A stretch of 6,646 nt of DNA from Steroidobacteraceae bacterium (GCA_013044085.1 JABEVI010000131.1:1-6646), one strand, 5' to 3'. Counted from the first letter of the stretch, positions 1 through 6,646 are shown. Program-made: numbers and translations. Notes: generated from the letters alone by a model not told the origin.

Positions 1-2160
1 CGAGGACCACAGGTGGCGACGCTCGCGGACCACGTAGAACGATGCCTGCGCCGCGCACACCAGCGTCACCGCCGCCAGTGTGCGCAGACCCGTGTGCGCC
101 GCCAAACCGAGCCGTTCGCGGCCGGCAATCAGCACCGCGGTGCAAAACGCGAGATTGCAGACACCCAGTGCCGTGGCGGCCGCGGTCACGCGCCCGATCC
201 GCCACACGTTGGGCCGGGCCGCCGGCTGAACATGGTCGGTCGTCGCCGACATCGCCAGAAAATCCCCGCTCACCATCAACAGCACCATCAGCATCGGCGT
301 CAGAACCGCCCCCCCCGTGAGCAACAACCCCACCGTCAGGAACAGCATCTGATTGATCTTGGCGGTCACCGAGCGCAGCGTGTAGGTCAGGATGCGCTGA
401 TAGGTGATCCGGCCGCAGCGCACCGTGGCGACGATGCCGCCGAGCCCCGGCTGCGTGAGCACGATCCCGGCCGCCGATTTGGCGACATCGGTCGCCGTCG
501 ATACGGCGATTCCGATCTGCGCCTGGCGCAGCGCCGGCGCATCATTGGCGCCATCGCCACACATGCCGACCGTATGTCCGCCGTTTTGAAACGCGCGCAC
601 GATGTGGAACTTCTGCTCGGGAAACACGCCGGCGAAAACCGCAAAGTCCGCCGGTTGCGCGCGCTCGGGTGGCTCGCCGGTCGGACACACGGGACCGTCG
701 AGACCGACCTCATGCGCAACGACCGCCGCCGTCGGCGCCGCATCGCCGGTGACCATCACGGTTCGCACCCCCAGGGACTCGAGCTCGCGGATCAACTCGG
801 GCGCATCGGCGCGCGGCGGGTCGCTGAGCGAGACCAGGCCGCTCCACGCAGGCCGCCCCGGCGGACCGGCGGCGATGCCGAGGACCCGATAACCCATTTT
901 TGCCTTGGCGTCGGCCGCAGCGGCGAGCTCGGGCGGCGCCGCCACGAGAGCCGCAATCGTCGCGAACGCGCCCTTGAGGACGTGCAGCGGTGCGCCATGC
1001 GCATCGACGACGTCCGCCTCGGACATCTTGCGGGCCGGATCGAAGGGGAAGAAATTCACCCGGCGCATGCCGGCACCGGCCGCTCCCGGCGCACCCTTCG
1101 CCGCCGCCTCACGGATCGCCGCATCGACCGGGTCGAGGCCGGCATCGGCGCTCGCCGCGAGCGCGTGACGAAGCACGGTATCGGGGTCCATGCCGGGCAC
1201 CGCATGCACATCGGCGACCGTCAATTGATTCTGCGTCAGCGTCCCGGTCTTGTCCGAACACAACACATCCATGTTCGCCGCTTCATCGATCGCCGACAAC
1301 CGGGTCGGCAAAGCCCCCTGGGTGGCGAGCACACGGGCGCCGAGCGCCGAGGCGAGCGTGAAGGTCGCCGGCAGCGCGACCGGTATTGCGGCAAGTATCG
1401 CGGTCAGAACGAGCGGCACCATGTCAGCCGCCGGAATGTGTGTCACGGTCGCATACGCCAGCTGTACGAGGACCATGGAGGCGCTGAACAGTCCGAGGTT
1501 GCGCACGATGCGCAGCACCGCTTCCTGCTGGGAGCTGCGGCCATGCGCGACGCGCACGAGTTCGGCGGTCTTGCCGAATTTCGTTCGCGCCCCGGTAGCG
1601 GTGACCTCGCCAAGGGCCTCACCGCGACGCACGAGCGATCCGGCATAGGCTTGCGCGCCCACGCCGGCTTCCACCGGAAGGGATTCGCCGGTCAACATCG
1701 ACTGGTCCAAAAGCACGCTGCCGTCGAGCAGGCTGATGTCGGCGGGTACGATGCCACCGAGGCTCAACTTCACGACATCGCCGGGCACGATGGCGGTCGC
1801 CGCCAGTGTCTGCCAGCGGCCGTCACGGCGCACGACCGCCGTCAATGCCAGCCGGGCCCTGAGCGCGTCGAGCGTCGCCTGGGCGCGCCCTTCCTGGAGG
1901 AGTCCGAGCGCGGCGTTGAAGCACAGAAGCACCGCGATCACCACGGCCTCGAGCATCTGGCCAAGGGCGAATTCCAGCACGATCGCCGCTTCGAGCATCC
2001 ACGGTATCGGTGCCGAGAACTTCGCCAGGACGCGCCGCCACGCCGGGGTCTGCGTCTCGGGCATCGCATTCGCTCCGAAGCGTGTCAGGCGCAGCTGTGC
2101 TTCGGCGCCGCTCAGGCCGGCGCCGCGCCCTTCGTCCTTGTTCCCATCGATCGAGGTCAG
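1..2160 (-). CDS. P-type cation-transporting ATPase, P3A (H+-ATPase)-like, C-terminus cut by window edge
   Basis: This inner-membrane pump couples ATP hydrolysis to cation transport. The reading frame is open from 2418 down to base 1, and about 720 residues are visible counting from a CTG at 2160. In order they show: an N-terminal cation-ATPase segment (GLSGAEAQLRLTRFGANAMP, residues 15-34); M1-M2 (about 51-88); the actuator loop TGES (157-160, bases 1681-1692); M3-M4 with IPVALPA (259-265); CSDKTGTLTQN with phosphorylated Asp303 (codon 1252-1254); DPVDAAI (343-349); the nucleotide-binding KGA (396-398); DPPR (447-450); TGD (471-473); FAGVFPEQK (509-517); GDGANDAPAL (535-544); then M5 to M8. 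The order CSDKTGT, DPPR, FAGVFPE and M6 Asp633 resembles the P3A group, so protons are the likeliest substrate. That is inference, because several consensus residues differ (M6 GD for ND, TGDA for TGDH). About 100 residues with M9-M10 lie beyond the left edge. The next upstream ATG (2271) would overlap the divergent permease gene; the first in-frame ATG downstream (2064) would remove the N-terminal segment. Confidence 0.93.
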   Translation of the reverse strand, partial: MTSIDGNKDEGRGAGLSGAEAQLRLTRFGANAMPETQTPAWRRVLAKFSAPIPWMLEAAIVLEFALGQMLEAVVIAVLLCFNAALGLLQEGRAQATLDALRARLALTAVVRRDGRWQTLAATAIVPGDVVKLSLGGIVPADISLLDGSVLLDQSMLTGESLPVEAGVGAQAYAGSLVRRGEALGEVTATGARTKFGKTAELVRVAHGRSSQQEAVLRIVRNLGLFSASMVLVQLAYATVTHIPAADMVPLVLTAILAAIPVALPATFTLASALGARVLATQGALPTRLSAIDEAANMDVLCSDKTGTLTQNQLTVADVHAVPGMDPDTVLRHALAASADAGLDPVDAAIREAAAKGAPGAAGAGMRRVNFFPFDPARKMSEADVVDAHGAPLHVLKGAFATIAALVAAPPELAAAADAKAKMGYRVLGIAAGPPGRPAWSGLVSLSDPPRADAPELIRELESLGVRTVMVTGDAAPTAAVVAHEVGLDGPVCPTGEPPERAQPADFAVFAGVFPEQKFHIVRAFQNGGHTVGMCGDGANDAPALRQAQIGIAVSTATDVAKSAAGIVLTQPGLGGIVATVRCGRITYQRILTYTLRSVTAKINQMLFLTVGLLLTGGAVLTPMLMVLLMVSGDFLAMSATTDHVQPAARPNVWRIGRVTAAATALGVCNLAFCTAVLIAGRERLGLAAHTGLRTLAAVTLVCAAQASFYVVRERRHLWSS

Positions 2161-2166
2161 AACTCG

Positions 2167-2195
2167 CTCCCGCGCGGCCCAGGGTGCGGATTGTA
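2167..2195 (-). promoter_or_regulatory. Putative -10 box and ribosome binding site of the P-type ATPase gene
   Basis: On the minus strand a TACAAT hexamer (2195-2190) is followed by GGGAG (2171-2167), six bases before the CTG at 2160. The -10 box matches the sigma-70 consensus in five of six bases, and the spacing would give a leader of roughly 20-25 bases. No good -35 box is visible at 16-18 bases upstream, so the promoter may be weak, activator-dependent or not real. The arrangement is the main reason for preferring the CTG start. Confidence 0.45.
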
Positions 2196-2230
2196 GCGCA
2201 CGGCGGGCCGGGGGCTGGCATGCTTGAGAA

Positions 2231-3493
2231 ATGCACTCGAACCCGCCGGCGCCCGTATTGATCTGGATCATCGCCGGTGCGGCGATCATCGGCATCGTCG
2301 TGCGCCCCTGGAAGGTTCCGGAGGCGTTGTGGGCATCGCTCGGCGCCACGGCGGCGGTCGCCTTCTCCCTCATCTCCTGGTCCGACGCGATCCGCGCGAT
2401 CGGCGACGGCACGGACGTCTACCTGTTCCTGACCGGCATGATGCTGCTCGCCGAACTGGCGCGACGCGAGGGTCTGTTCGTTTGGGCGGCCGCCCTTGCC
2501 GCGAAGCATGCCCGTGGCTCACCGCAACGTCTTTTCCTGCTGATCTACGCGGTCGGCATTCTCGTGACCGTCTTGCTCTCGAATGACGCGACCGCCGTGG
2601 TGTTGACACCGGCGGTCTACGCGGCGACCAAGGATGCCGGCGCGCCGCCACTGCCCTATCTGTTCATCTGCGCGTTCATCGCCAACGCCGCGAGTTTCGT
2701 GCTGCCGATTTCCAATCCGGCCAATCTGGTCGTGTACGGCGCCGCCATGCCGCCGCTCGCACGCTGGGTCGCCGAGTTCGGCCTTGCCTCCGTGGCCGCG
2801 ATACTCGCAACCTACGCGGCCCTGCGTTTCACCCAACGAGCGAAGCTCGGCGGACACATCACGCTGCGGGTGACGGTGCCGCGCCTCGGGCACGGCGGTC
2901 GCCTCGCCGCCGCGGCCATCGTGGCGACCGCCGTGCTGCTTGCCGCATGCTCGGCACTGAACCGTCCTCTCGGCCCACCCACCTTCTTTGCCGGCGCCAT
3001 CGCCTGGCTGGCGATCATGGTTGTCCGGCGGGCGCCTCCGTGGGATGCCTTGCGGGGTGTCTCTTGGAGCGTCCTGCCGCTGGTGGCAGCCTTATTCGTG
3101 CTGGTGCGCGCGATCGAGAACACCGGTGCGCTCGAGCCGCTCGCGCAGGCGCTCGGCGGACACGGCACCATCATCTCGCCGCTGCGCGCGGCGGCCGCGA
3201 GCGGCGTCGCCGCGCTCGGCGCGAATTTGATCAACAACCTGCCCGTCGGGCTGATCGTCGCGAAACTCCTGCAGACCGCGCACGCATCCTCTCGCGCCGC
3301 AGGCGCCCTGCTGATCGGCGTCGATCTCGGCCCGAACCTGTCGGTAACCGGCTCGCTCGCCACCATCCTCTGGCTGCTCGCCTTGCGGCGCGAAGGGATC
3401 GAGGTGAGCGCGCGCCGATTTCTGGGGCTCGGGGCGATCGTGATGCCCTTGTCGCTCGCCGCCGCGCTCGGGTGTTTTCTCGCATTCGCCTAG
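2231..3493 (+). CDS. ArsB/NhaD-superfamily (ion transporter superfamily) permease, arsenical-pump-like
   Basis: This 420-residue inner-membrane transporter is composed mostly of hydrophobic helices. It carries two half-repeats typical of the ArsB/NhaD/SLC13 group. The first half has LSNDATAVVLTP (116-127) and ANAASFVLPISNPANLVV (151-168). The second has NLINNLPVGLI (332-342) and GVDLGPNLSVTGSLATILWL (363-382). In this fold the paired polar hairpins form the ion site. Length and motifs agree with ArsB-type arsenite/antimonite efflux permeases, but no arsR, arsA or arsC lies beside it, so another anion or Na+/H+ exchange is possible. The ATG at 2231 precedes the first hydrophobic helix (about 9-24) by a short leader. 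Its ribosome binding site is poor: only GAGA lies directly before the ATG. The gene is divergent from the P-type ATPase, 70 bases from that gene's CTG start, and is followed after 59 bases by the lipoprotein gene, which has its own promoter. Confidence 0.88.
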   Translation: MHSNPPAPVLIWIIAGAAIIGIVVRPWKVPEALWASLGATAAVAFSLISWSDAIRAIGDGTDVYLFLTGMMLLAELARREGLFVWAAALAAKHARGSPQRLFLLIYAVGILVTVLLSNDATAVVLTPAVYAATKDAGAPPLPYLFICAFIANAASFVLPISNPANLVVYGAAMPPLARWVAEFGLASVAAILATYAALRFTQRAKLGGHITLRVTVPRLGHGGRLAAAAIVATAVLLAACSALNRPLGPPTFFAGAIAWLAIMVVRRAPPWDALRGVSWSVLPLVAALFVLVRAIENTGALEPLAQALGGHGTIISPLRAAAASGVAALGANLINNLPVGLIVAKLLQTAHASSRAAGALLIGVDLGPNLSVTGSLATILWLLALRREGIEVSARRFLGLGAIVMPLSLAAALGCFLAFA

Positions 3494-3514
3494 ACCCGGG
3501 CTCTGCCCTATAAT
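3485..3514 (+). promoter_or_regulatory. Sigma-70-type promoter of the lipoprotein gene
   Basis: A perfect TATAAT lies at 3509-3514, 39 bases before the ATG at 3553. A weak -35 candidate, TTCGCC at 3485-3490, sits 18 bases upstream and overlaps the last codons of the permease gene. Transcription would start near 3521. This suggests the lipoprotein gene is transcribed on its own rather than only by read-through from the permease gene. The -10 call is good; the -35 call is tentative. Confidence 0.6.
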
Positions 3515-3539
3515 CGTGGTCCATTCTTCCCCGGCAACC

Positions 3540-3544
3540 GGAGG
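3540..3544 (+). promoter_or_regulatory. Ribosome binding site of the lipoprotein gene
   Basis: GGAGG lies eight bases before the ATG at 3553, a near-ideal Shine-Dalgarno site and distance. It favours 3553 over the second in-frame ATG at 3559. Confidence 0.75.
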
Positions 3545-3552
3545 CTCGAGCG

Positions 3553-4233
3553 ATGCTCATGCGCAGCCGTCGTCCCTGCTTGGCAGTCCTGCTCATTGCG
3601 CTCGCGAGTTCGCTGGGCGCTTGCGGCAGCAGCCCGGGCGGCGGCACGAGCAAGGTGAACGGTTCGATCCACATTACCGCGGGCGCACCCGTGGGCGCGG
3701 TTGCGACAATCAATGGCTCCATCGACACCGATGACAACGCCAACCTGTCAACCGCCCGCACCGTGAATGGCGGCATCACGATCGGCAGCCACGCGAGCGC
3801 CGCTTCGCTGACGACGGTGAACGGGGCGATCTTGCTGAAGGCGGATTCCCGGGTATCCGGCGGCGTGACGGTGGTCAACGGCGCCATCACGTTGCAGAGC
3901 GGCGCGCAGGTGTCCGGACCGGTAGTCAACGTGAGCGGCCCGATCACCTTGAACTCCTCACGAGTGTCCGGGGGCATCACGACCGTCAACGGTAACGTCT
4001 CCGTGCTCGGCCAATCGCACGTCGAGGGCGGGATCGTGGTGAAGCGACCGACCGGCCTGTTCTTCCACATCAGCGACGCGGTGCCGAAGATCATCATCGG
4101 CCCCGGCGCGATCGTCGACGGCGATCTGCGTTTCGATCACGCGGTGAAACTGTACGTGAGCACGCAGGCGAAGATCGGACCCGTGAGCGGCGCCACCGCG
4201 ATCGCCTTCACCGGAGCCGTGCCGCCCGGTTGA
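3553..4233 (+). CDS. Lipoprotein with seven 18-19-residue V-N-G-x-I rungs (predicted beta-solenoid)
   Basis: This 226-residue protein begins with a basic n-region (RSRR, residues 4-7), a hydrophobic stretch (LAVLLIALASSL) and a lipobox LGAC with Cys24. It is therefore probably exported, lipidated and anchored in the envelope. A Gly/Ser linker follows, then a repeat domain (about 35-151) in which an N-G or S-G pair recurs at residues 36, 54, 72, 90, 109, 128 and 146. The hydrophobic residues alternate as in beta-strands, as expected for a right- or left-handed beta-helix. A different C-terminal part follows: a linker with GLFFHISDAVPK (168-179), then KIIIGPGAIVDGDLRF (179-194) and LYVSTQAKIGPV (200-211), probably the end cap. 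The pattern recalls bactofilin-like (polymer-forming) and DUF4097-like proteins, and I have an impression of similar proteins in xanthomonads. Bactofilins proper are cytosolic, whereas this one has a lipobox. No enzyme motif is visible and its function is unknown. It has its own promoter and a strong ribosome binding site. Confidence 0.9.
   Translation: MLMRSRRPCLAVLLIALASSLGACGSSPGGGTSKVNGSIHITAGAPVGAVATINGSIDTDDNANLSTARTVNGGITIGSHASAASLTTVNGAILLKADSRVSGGVTVVNGAITLQSGAQVSGPVVNVSGPITLNSSRVSGGITTVNGNVSVLGQSHVEGGIVVKRPTGLFFHISDAVPKIIIGPGAIVDGDLRFDHAVKLYVSTQAKIGPVSGATAIAFTGAVPPG
3655..4005 (+). repeat. Tandem 54-57-base coding repeats (protein rungs of the lipoprotein)
   Basis: Seven units encode V-N-G-S-I, I-N-G-S-I, V-N-G-G-I, V-N-G-A-I, V-N-G-A-I, V-S-G-P-I and V-N-G-N-V. 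The spacing between the conserved pairs is 18, 18, 18, 19, 19 and 18 residues. The DNA of the units has diverged, so the repetition is held at the protein level and is not a recent tandem duplication. The sixth unit has Ser for Asn. Confidence 0.85.
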
Positions 4234-4248
4234 GCGCGCGCGTGCGCT
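4233..4248. terminator. Possible bidirectional hairpin between convergent genes
   Basis: The 15-base gap between the lipoprotein stop and the emrB stop is covered by an inverted repeat, AGCGC (4233-4237) and GCGCT (4244-4248), with a six-base loop. The stem is only five pairs and no T-run follows on either strand, so intrinsic termination is doubtful. It is noted because the two genes converge here with almost no spacer. Confidence 0.25.
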
Positions 4249-5814
4249 TCAGCGGCTCGTGGGAGCGCGCTTCGCCACCGTGGTGAACGGCGGCTTGGCC
4301 AGCCAGACGAAGGGAATCAACACCACGTAGATCACGGCGATCGCGTAGAACACGTCGTTGATGGCGAGCGTCATCGCCTGCTGCGTGATGAGGTGCTCGA
4401 CATAGCCGAAGGCATGCATCCCGCGGATCCCGAGCGAGGCAAGTGCGGAGCGATACGCGATCCAGCCGCCCGCGGCGGCGGATATACGCTCGGCGAGCAC
4501 CGCATGATGGTAGATGGTTCGCGAATTCCAGATCCAGATCGTCACCGCGGTCGCGAAGCTGCCCATCATCGTGCGGATGAAATTACTCAGGCCCGAGGCC
4601 GAAGCGAGTTCGTCGGGGCGCAGGCCGGCCAGCATGATCTGGTTGAGCGGCAGAAAGAAGAACGACAGGCCGAGACCCTGTAGAAACCGTGGCGCCGCGA
4701 ATTGCATGAAGCTCGCCTGCGGATTGAGCGTCGACGTCCAATAGATTGCGGTCCCGAACACGCAGAAAGCGAACGTCACCGCGAGCCGCAGATTCAAGCG
4801 GTTCATGTTGCGCCCGACGATCGGTGCACAGACGAGCGCCAGGACCCCGACCGGCGCGACGGCGAGTCCGGCCCAGGTCGCCGTATAGCCGACGTTCGTC
4901 TGCAGCCAGAGCGGAAAGACGACATTGACGCCGGAGAGGCCGAAATAGGCGGCACCGACGAGCCCGGTGCCGACCGCAAAATTGCGGATCCGAAACAGAT
5001 GCAAATCGACAACCGGATGCCGTTCCGTCAGCTCCCAGGCGATGAAAAACGTAAGGCTCACGAACGCGACGAGCGCCGCCGTGAGAATCAGCGGCGAACC
5101 GAACCAGTCCTTGTCGTTGCCATTGTCCAGCATGTATTGCAGGCTGCCGACACCCACCACCAGCAACACGAGTCCGACGAAATCGATGGGCTGCTTGACC
5201 CGCTTCGATTCACGGTTTCGCAGGATGCTCCAGCAGGAGATCGCCGAGAAGGCGCCGACCGGCAGATTGATGTAGAAGAGCCAGGGCCATGAGAGATTGT
5301 CGGTGATCCAGCCGCCGAGGATCGGGCCGCAGATCGGCGCGATGATGATCACCATCGCCCACAGCGCGATCGCCATGCCGCGCCGCTCATGCGGGTAATT
5401 ACGGAGCAGGATCGCCTGCGCGACCGACATCATCGGTCCGGAGACGAACCCCTGCATGAGCCGTGCGGCGACCAGCATCGGCAGGCTGGTAGCGAGTCCG
5501 CAAACCATCGAAAAGAGCATGAACAGCAGGATCGAGGTGACGAAGGTGCGCACCTCGCCGAAGCGCCGGCCTATCCAGCCGGTGAGAGGCTGCATCACCG
5601 CGGCGGCAAGCATGTAGGAACTCACCGCCCAGGTACCCTGAGAGGCGCTGACGCCGAGTCCGCCGGAGATCGCCGGCACGGAGACATTGACGATCGTCAT
5701 GTCCAGAATTTCCATGAACGATGCGGTCGCGATCGCCGCCGTCAGGAAAAGCAGCATGTAGCCGTGCAGCGGCGGGTAGTCCGCGGGCGCGGCGGGCGGC
5801 GTGGCGTCGGCCAT
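4249..5814 (-). CDS. emrB: EmrB-type multidrug efflux MFS transporter (DHA2 family, 14 helices)
   Basis: This 521-residue inner-membrane drug/H+ antiporter is the pump subunit of an EmrAB-type tripartite system. Visible family signatures are: LDMTIVNVSVP in helix 1 (37-47), the D1 motif of 14-helix DHA2 transporters; a loop 2-3 motif A variant GWIGRRFGEVR (79-89); RLMQG (118-122), motif B; the antiporter motif C, APICGPILGG (159-168); WLFYINLPVG (178-187); MLDNGNDKDWF (228-238); and RPDELASASGLSNFIRT (399-415). The length equals the usual family length (about 510-520), so the gene is complete. The ATG at 5814 is 21 bases after the emrA stop, and only a weak AAG-type ribosome binding site precedes it, so translation may depend on coupling with emrA. 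Typical substrates of the family are hydrophobic uncouplers and antibiotics; the specific substrate here is unknown. The gene converges on the lipoprotein gene. Confidence 0.95.
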   Translation of the reverse strand: MADATPPAAPADYPPLHGYMLLFLTAAIATASFMEILDMTIVNVSVPAISGGLGVSASQGTWAVSSYMLAAAVMQPLTGWIGRRFGEVRTFVTSILLFMLFSMVCGLATSLPMLVAARLMQGFVSGPMMSVAQAILLRNYPHERRGMAIALWAMVIIIAPICGPILGGWITDNLSWPWLFYINLPVGAFSAISCWSILRNRESKRVKQPIDFVGLVLLVVGVGSLQYMLDNGNDKDWFGSPLILTAALVAFVSLTFFIAWELTERHPVVDLHLFRIRNFAVGTGLVGAAYFGLSGVNVVFPLWLQTNVGYTATWAGLAVAPVGVLALVCAPIVGRNMNRLNLRLAVTFAFCVFGTAIYWTSTLNPQASFMQFAAPRFLQGLGLSFFFLPLNQIMLAGLRPDELASASGLSNFIRTMMGSFATAVTIWIWNSRTIYHHAVLAERISAAAGGWIAYRSALASLGIRGMHAFGYVEHLITQQAMTLAINDVFYAIAVIYVVLIPFVWLAKPPFTTVAKRAPTSR

Positions 5815-5835
5815 CTTCGTGCGATGCGCTGGAAG

Positions 5836-6646
5836 CTAGCGGGATCCGCCGAGATTGCGCCGGATGATCGCGTCAGCGTTGGCGTTCGCCCTGCCCAGAT
5901 CCGCCGCGAAGACATCGGTTACACCGGTGAAGCGGTCGTTGACGTCGGCCGCGAGCACTGCGCCGCCGCGGTTCCTCGTGTCCACGTTCACCGTCACGGA
6001 CAGGCCGATACGCAGCGGGTGACGCGCGATATCCGCCTGGTCGATCGAGACGCGAACCGGCACGCGCTGCACGACCTTGATCCAGTTGCCGGACGCGTTC
6101 TGCGGCGGCAACAAGGCGAAGGCCGCGCCGGTGCCGGCGGACACACCGGTCACGTGACCGTGAAAGACCACCGATCCACCGTACAGATCGCTGAGGATCC
6201 TGGCCGGCTGACCGATACGCAGATCGCGCAACTGGCCTTCCTTGAAGTTTGCATCGATCCAGAGTGCGTTCAACGGGATCACCGTCATCAGTGCCTCGCC
6301 GGGCTGCACGTGCTGACCGAGCTGCACGCTGCGTTCGGCGACGTAACCGGTGACCGGGGCGAGCACACGGTCACGCTCGGCGGCGATCCAGGCATCCTTG
6401 TACGCGGCCTTCGCCTCGAGTACCGCCGGGTTGTGCGCGATATCGGTGCCGTCGACCAGCGCATGCGCGCCGCGCGCCTGCCGCTCGGCCTGGGTGAGAG
6501 CATCGCCGGCGATGCGCACCGCGTCCTCGGCATGACGCAACGGCTCGCGCCCGATCGCCCCGGCGGCAAGCAGCGGGCGGCGTCGGGCGAGATCTGCCTC
6601 GGCGCGCGCAAGCTGGAGGCGACGCACCGCGACCGCCGCGTCGTAC
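5836..6646 (-). CDS. emrA: EmrA-type membrane fusion protein (HlyD family), N-terminus outside the window
   Basis: This is the periplasmic adaptor that links EmrB to a TolC-like outer-membrane channel. The frame is open to the right edge, giving 269 visible residues of a protein usually near 390. It lacks the N-terminal membrane anchor, the first lipoyl half and part of the helical hairpin. What remains is: the end of the coiled-coil hairpin (ARAEADLARRRPLL, about 13-26, to about 92); the second lipoyl half (LAPVTGYVAERSVQLGQ, 95-111); the EmrA signature WIDANFKEGQL (129-139); and LLPPQNASGNWIKVVQR (178-194), which closely matches E. coli EmrA as I recall it. The GTG at 6627 is internal to the hairpin and should not be taken as the start. 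The TAG stop lies 21 bases before emrB, consistent with a two-gene operon. No regulator (emrR-like) or outer-membrane gene is visible; either could lie to the right. Confidence 0.95.
   Translation of the reverse strand, partial: YDAAVAVRRLQLARAEADLARRRPLLAAGAIGREPLRHAEDAVRIAGDALTQAERQARGAHALVDGTDIAHNPAVLEAKAAYKDAWIAAERDRVLAPVTGYVAERSVQLGQHVQPGEALMTVIPLNALWIDANFKEGQLRDLRIGQPARILSDLYGGSVVFHGHVTGVSAGTGAAFALLPPQNASGNWIKVVQRVPVRVSIDQADIARHPLRIGLSVTVNVDTRNRGGAVLAADVNDRFTGVTDVFAADLGRANANADAIIRRNLGGSR

Noticed and set aside
13..2196. A 727-codon open frame on the plus strand
   Set aside because: It is in codon register with the P-type ATPase on the other strand, and its product is low-complexity Arg/His/Gly-rich with no recognisable domain. 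Long antisense frames are expected in GC-rich genes lacking TTA, CTA and TCA codons.
1823..2509. A 228-codon minus-strand frame spanning the divergent region
   Set aside because: It overlaps the ATPase and permease genes in the wrong frames, and its translation is Arg/Gly/Asp-rich without motifs.
3655..4005. CRISPR-like or recent tandem DNA repeat
   Set aside because: The periodicity is in amino acids within one open frame; the DNA of the units differs and there are no spacers.
3231..4097. A 288-codon minus-strand frame opposite the lipoprotein gene
   Set aside because: Its periodic Pro/Thr-rich product is the mirror of the lipoprotein repeats. The plus-strand frame has a signal peptide, a lipobox, a promoter and a ribosome binding site.
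4702..5292. A 196-codon plus-strand frame inside emrB
   Set aside because: It is a shadow of a clearly coding gene, with an Asp/Arg/Glu-rich product and no ribosome binding site recognised.
6625..6627. GTG as the start of emrA
   Set aside because: The frame continues upstream to the window edge, and EmrA proteins have about 120 more N-terminal residues, including the membrane anchor.
1..6646. Mobile element, phage or defence-island content
   Set aside because: No transposase, integrase, terminal repeats, tRNA or nuclease-type domains were recognised on either strand; all real genes encode membrane transport or envelope proteins.

Overview
The window is GC-rich, densely packed bacterial chromosomal DNA. 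The EmrA/EmrB sequences, a classical lipobox and a TATAAT-type promoter point to a Gram-negative proteobacterium, most likely beta- or gamma-. The exact lineage cannot be fixed from the sequence. It holds five protein genes, two of them cut by the window edges. All five are membrane or envelope proteins, and four are transport components.

Layout. (1) Positions 1-2160, minus strand: a P-type cation ATPase resembling the P3A (proton-pump) group. Its C-terminal end runs off the left edge. It has no ordinary start codon at the expected place; a CTG with a good Shine-Dalgarno site and a TACAAT box fits best. (2) Positions 2231-3493, plus strand and divergent from the ATPase: an ArsB/NhaD-superfamily (ion transporter superfamily) permease. 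(3) Positions 3553-4233, plus strand, with its own promoter and ribosome binding site: a lipoprotein built from seven rungs of 18-19 residues, each carrying a V-N-G-x-I type motif, so probably a beta-solenoid. (4) Positions 4249-5814, minus strand, convergent with the lipoprotein gene: EmrB, a 14-helix DHA2 drug/H+ antiporter. (5) From 5836 to the right edge, minus strand: EmrA, the membrane-fusion partner, missing its N-terminus. The order emrA then emrB, 21 bases apart, indicates an operon.

Working together: EmrA and EmrB would form a proton-driven efflux pump across both membranes with a TolC-type outer-membrane protein not encoded here. The divergent ATPase and permease share a control region of about 70 bases and might be co-regulated, but no regulator gene is present and their substrates cannot be read from the sequence. 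No RNA genes, mobile elements, CRISPR arrays or phage genes were seen. I found no convincing new multi-gene system. The most unusual items are the repeat-built lipoprotein, the ATPase's atypical start and its changed conserved residues.
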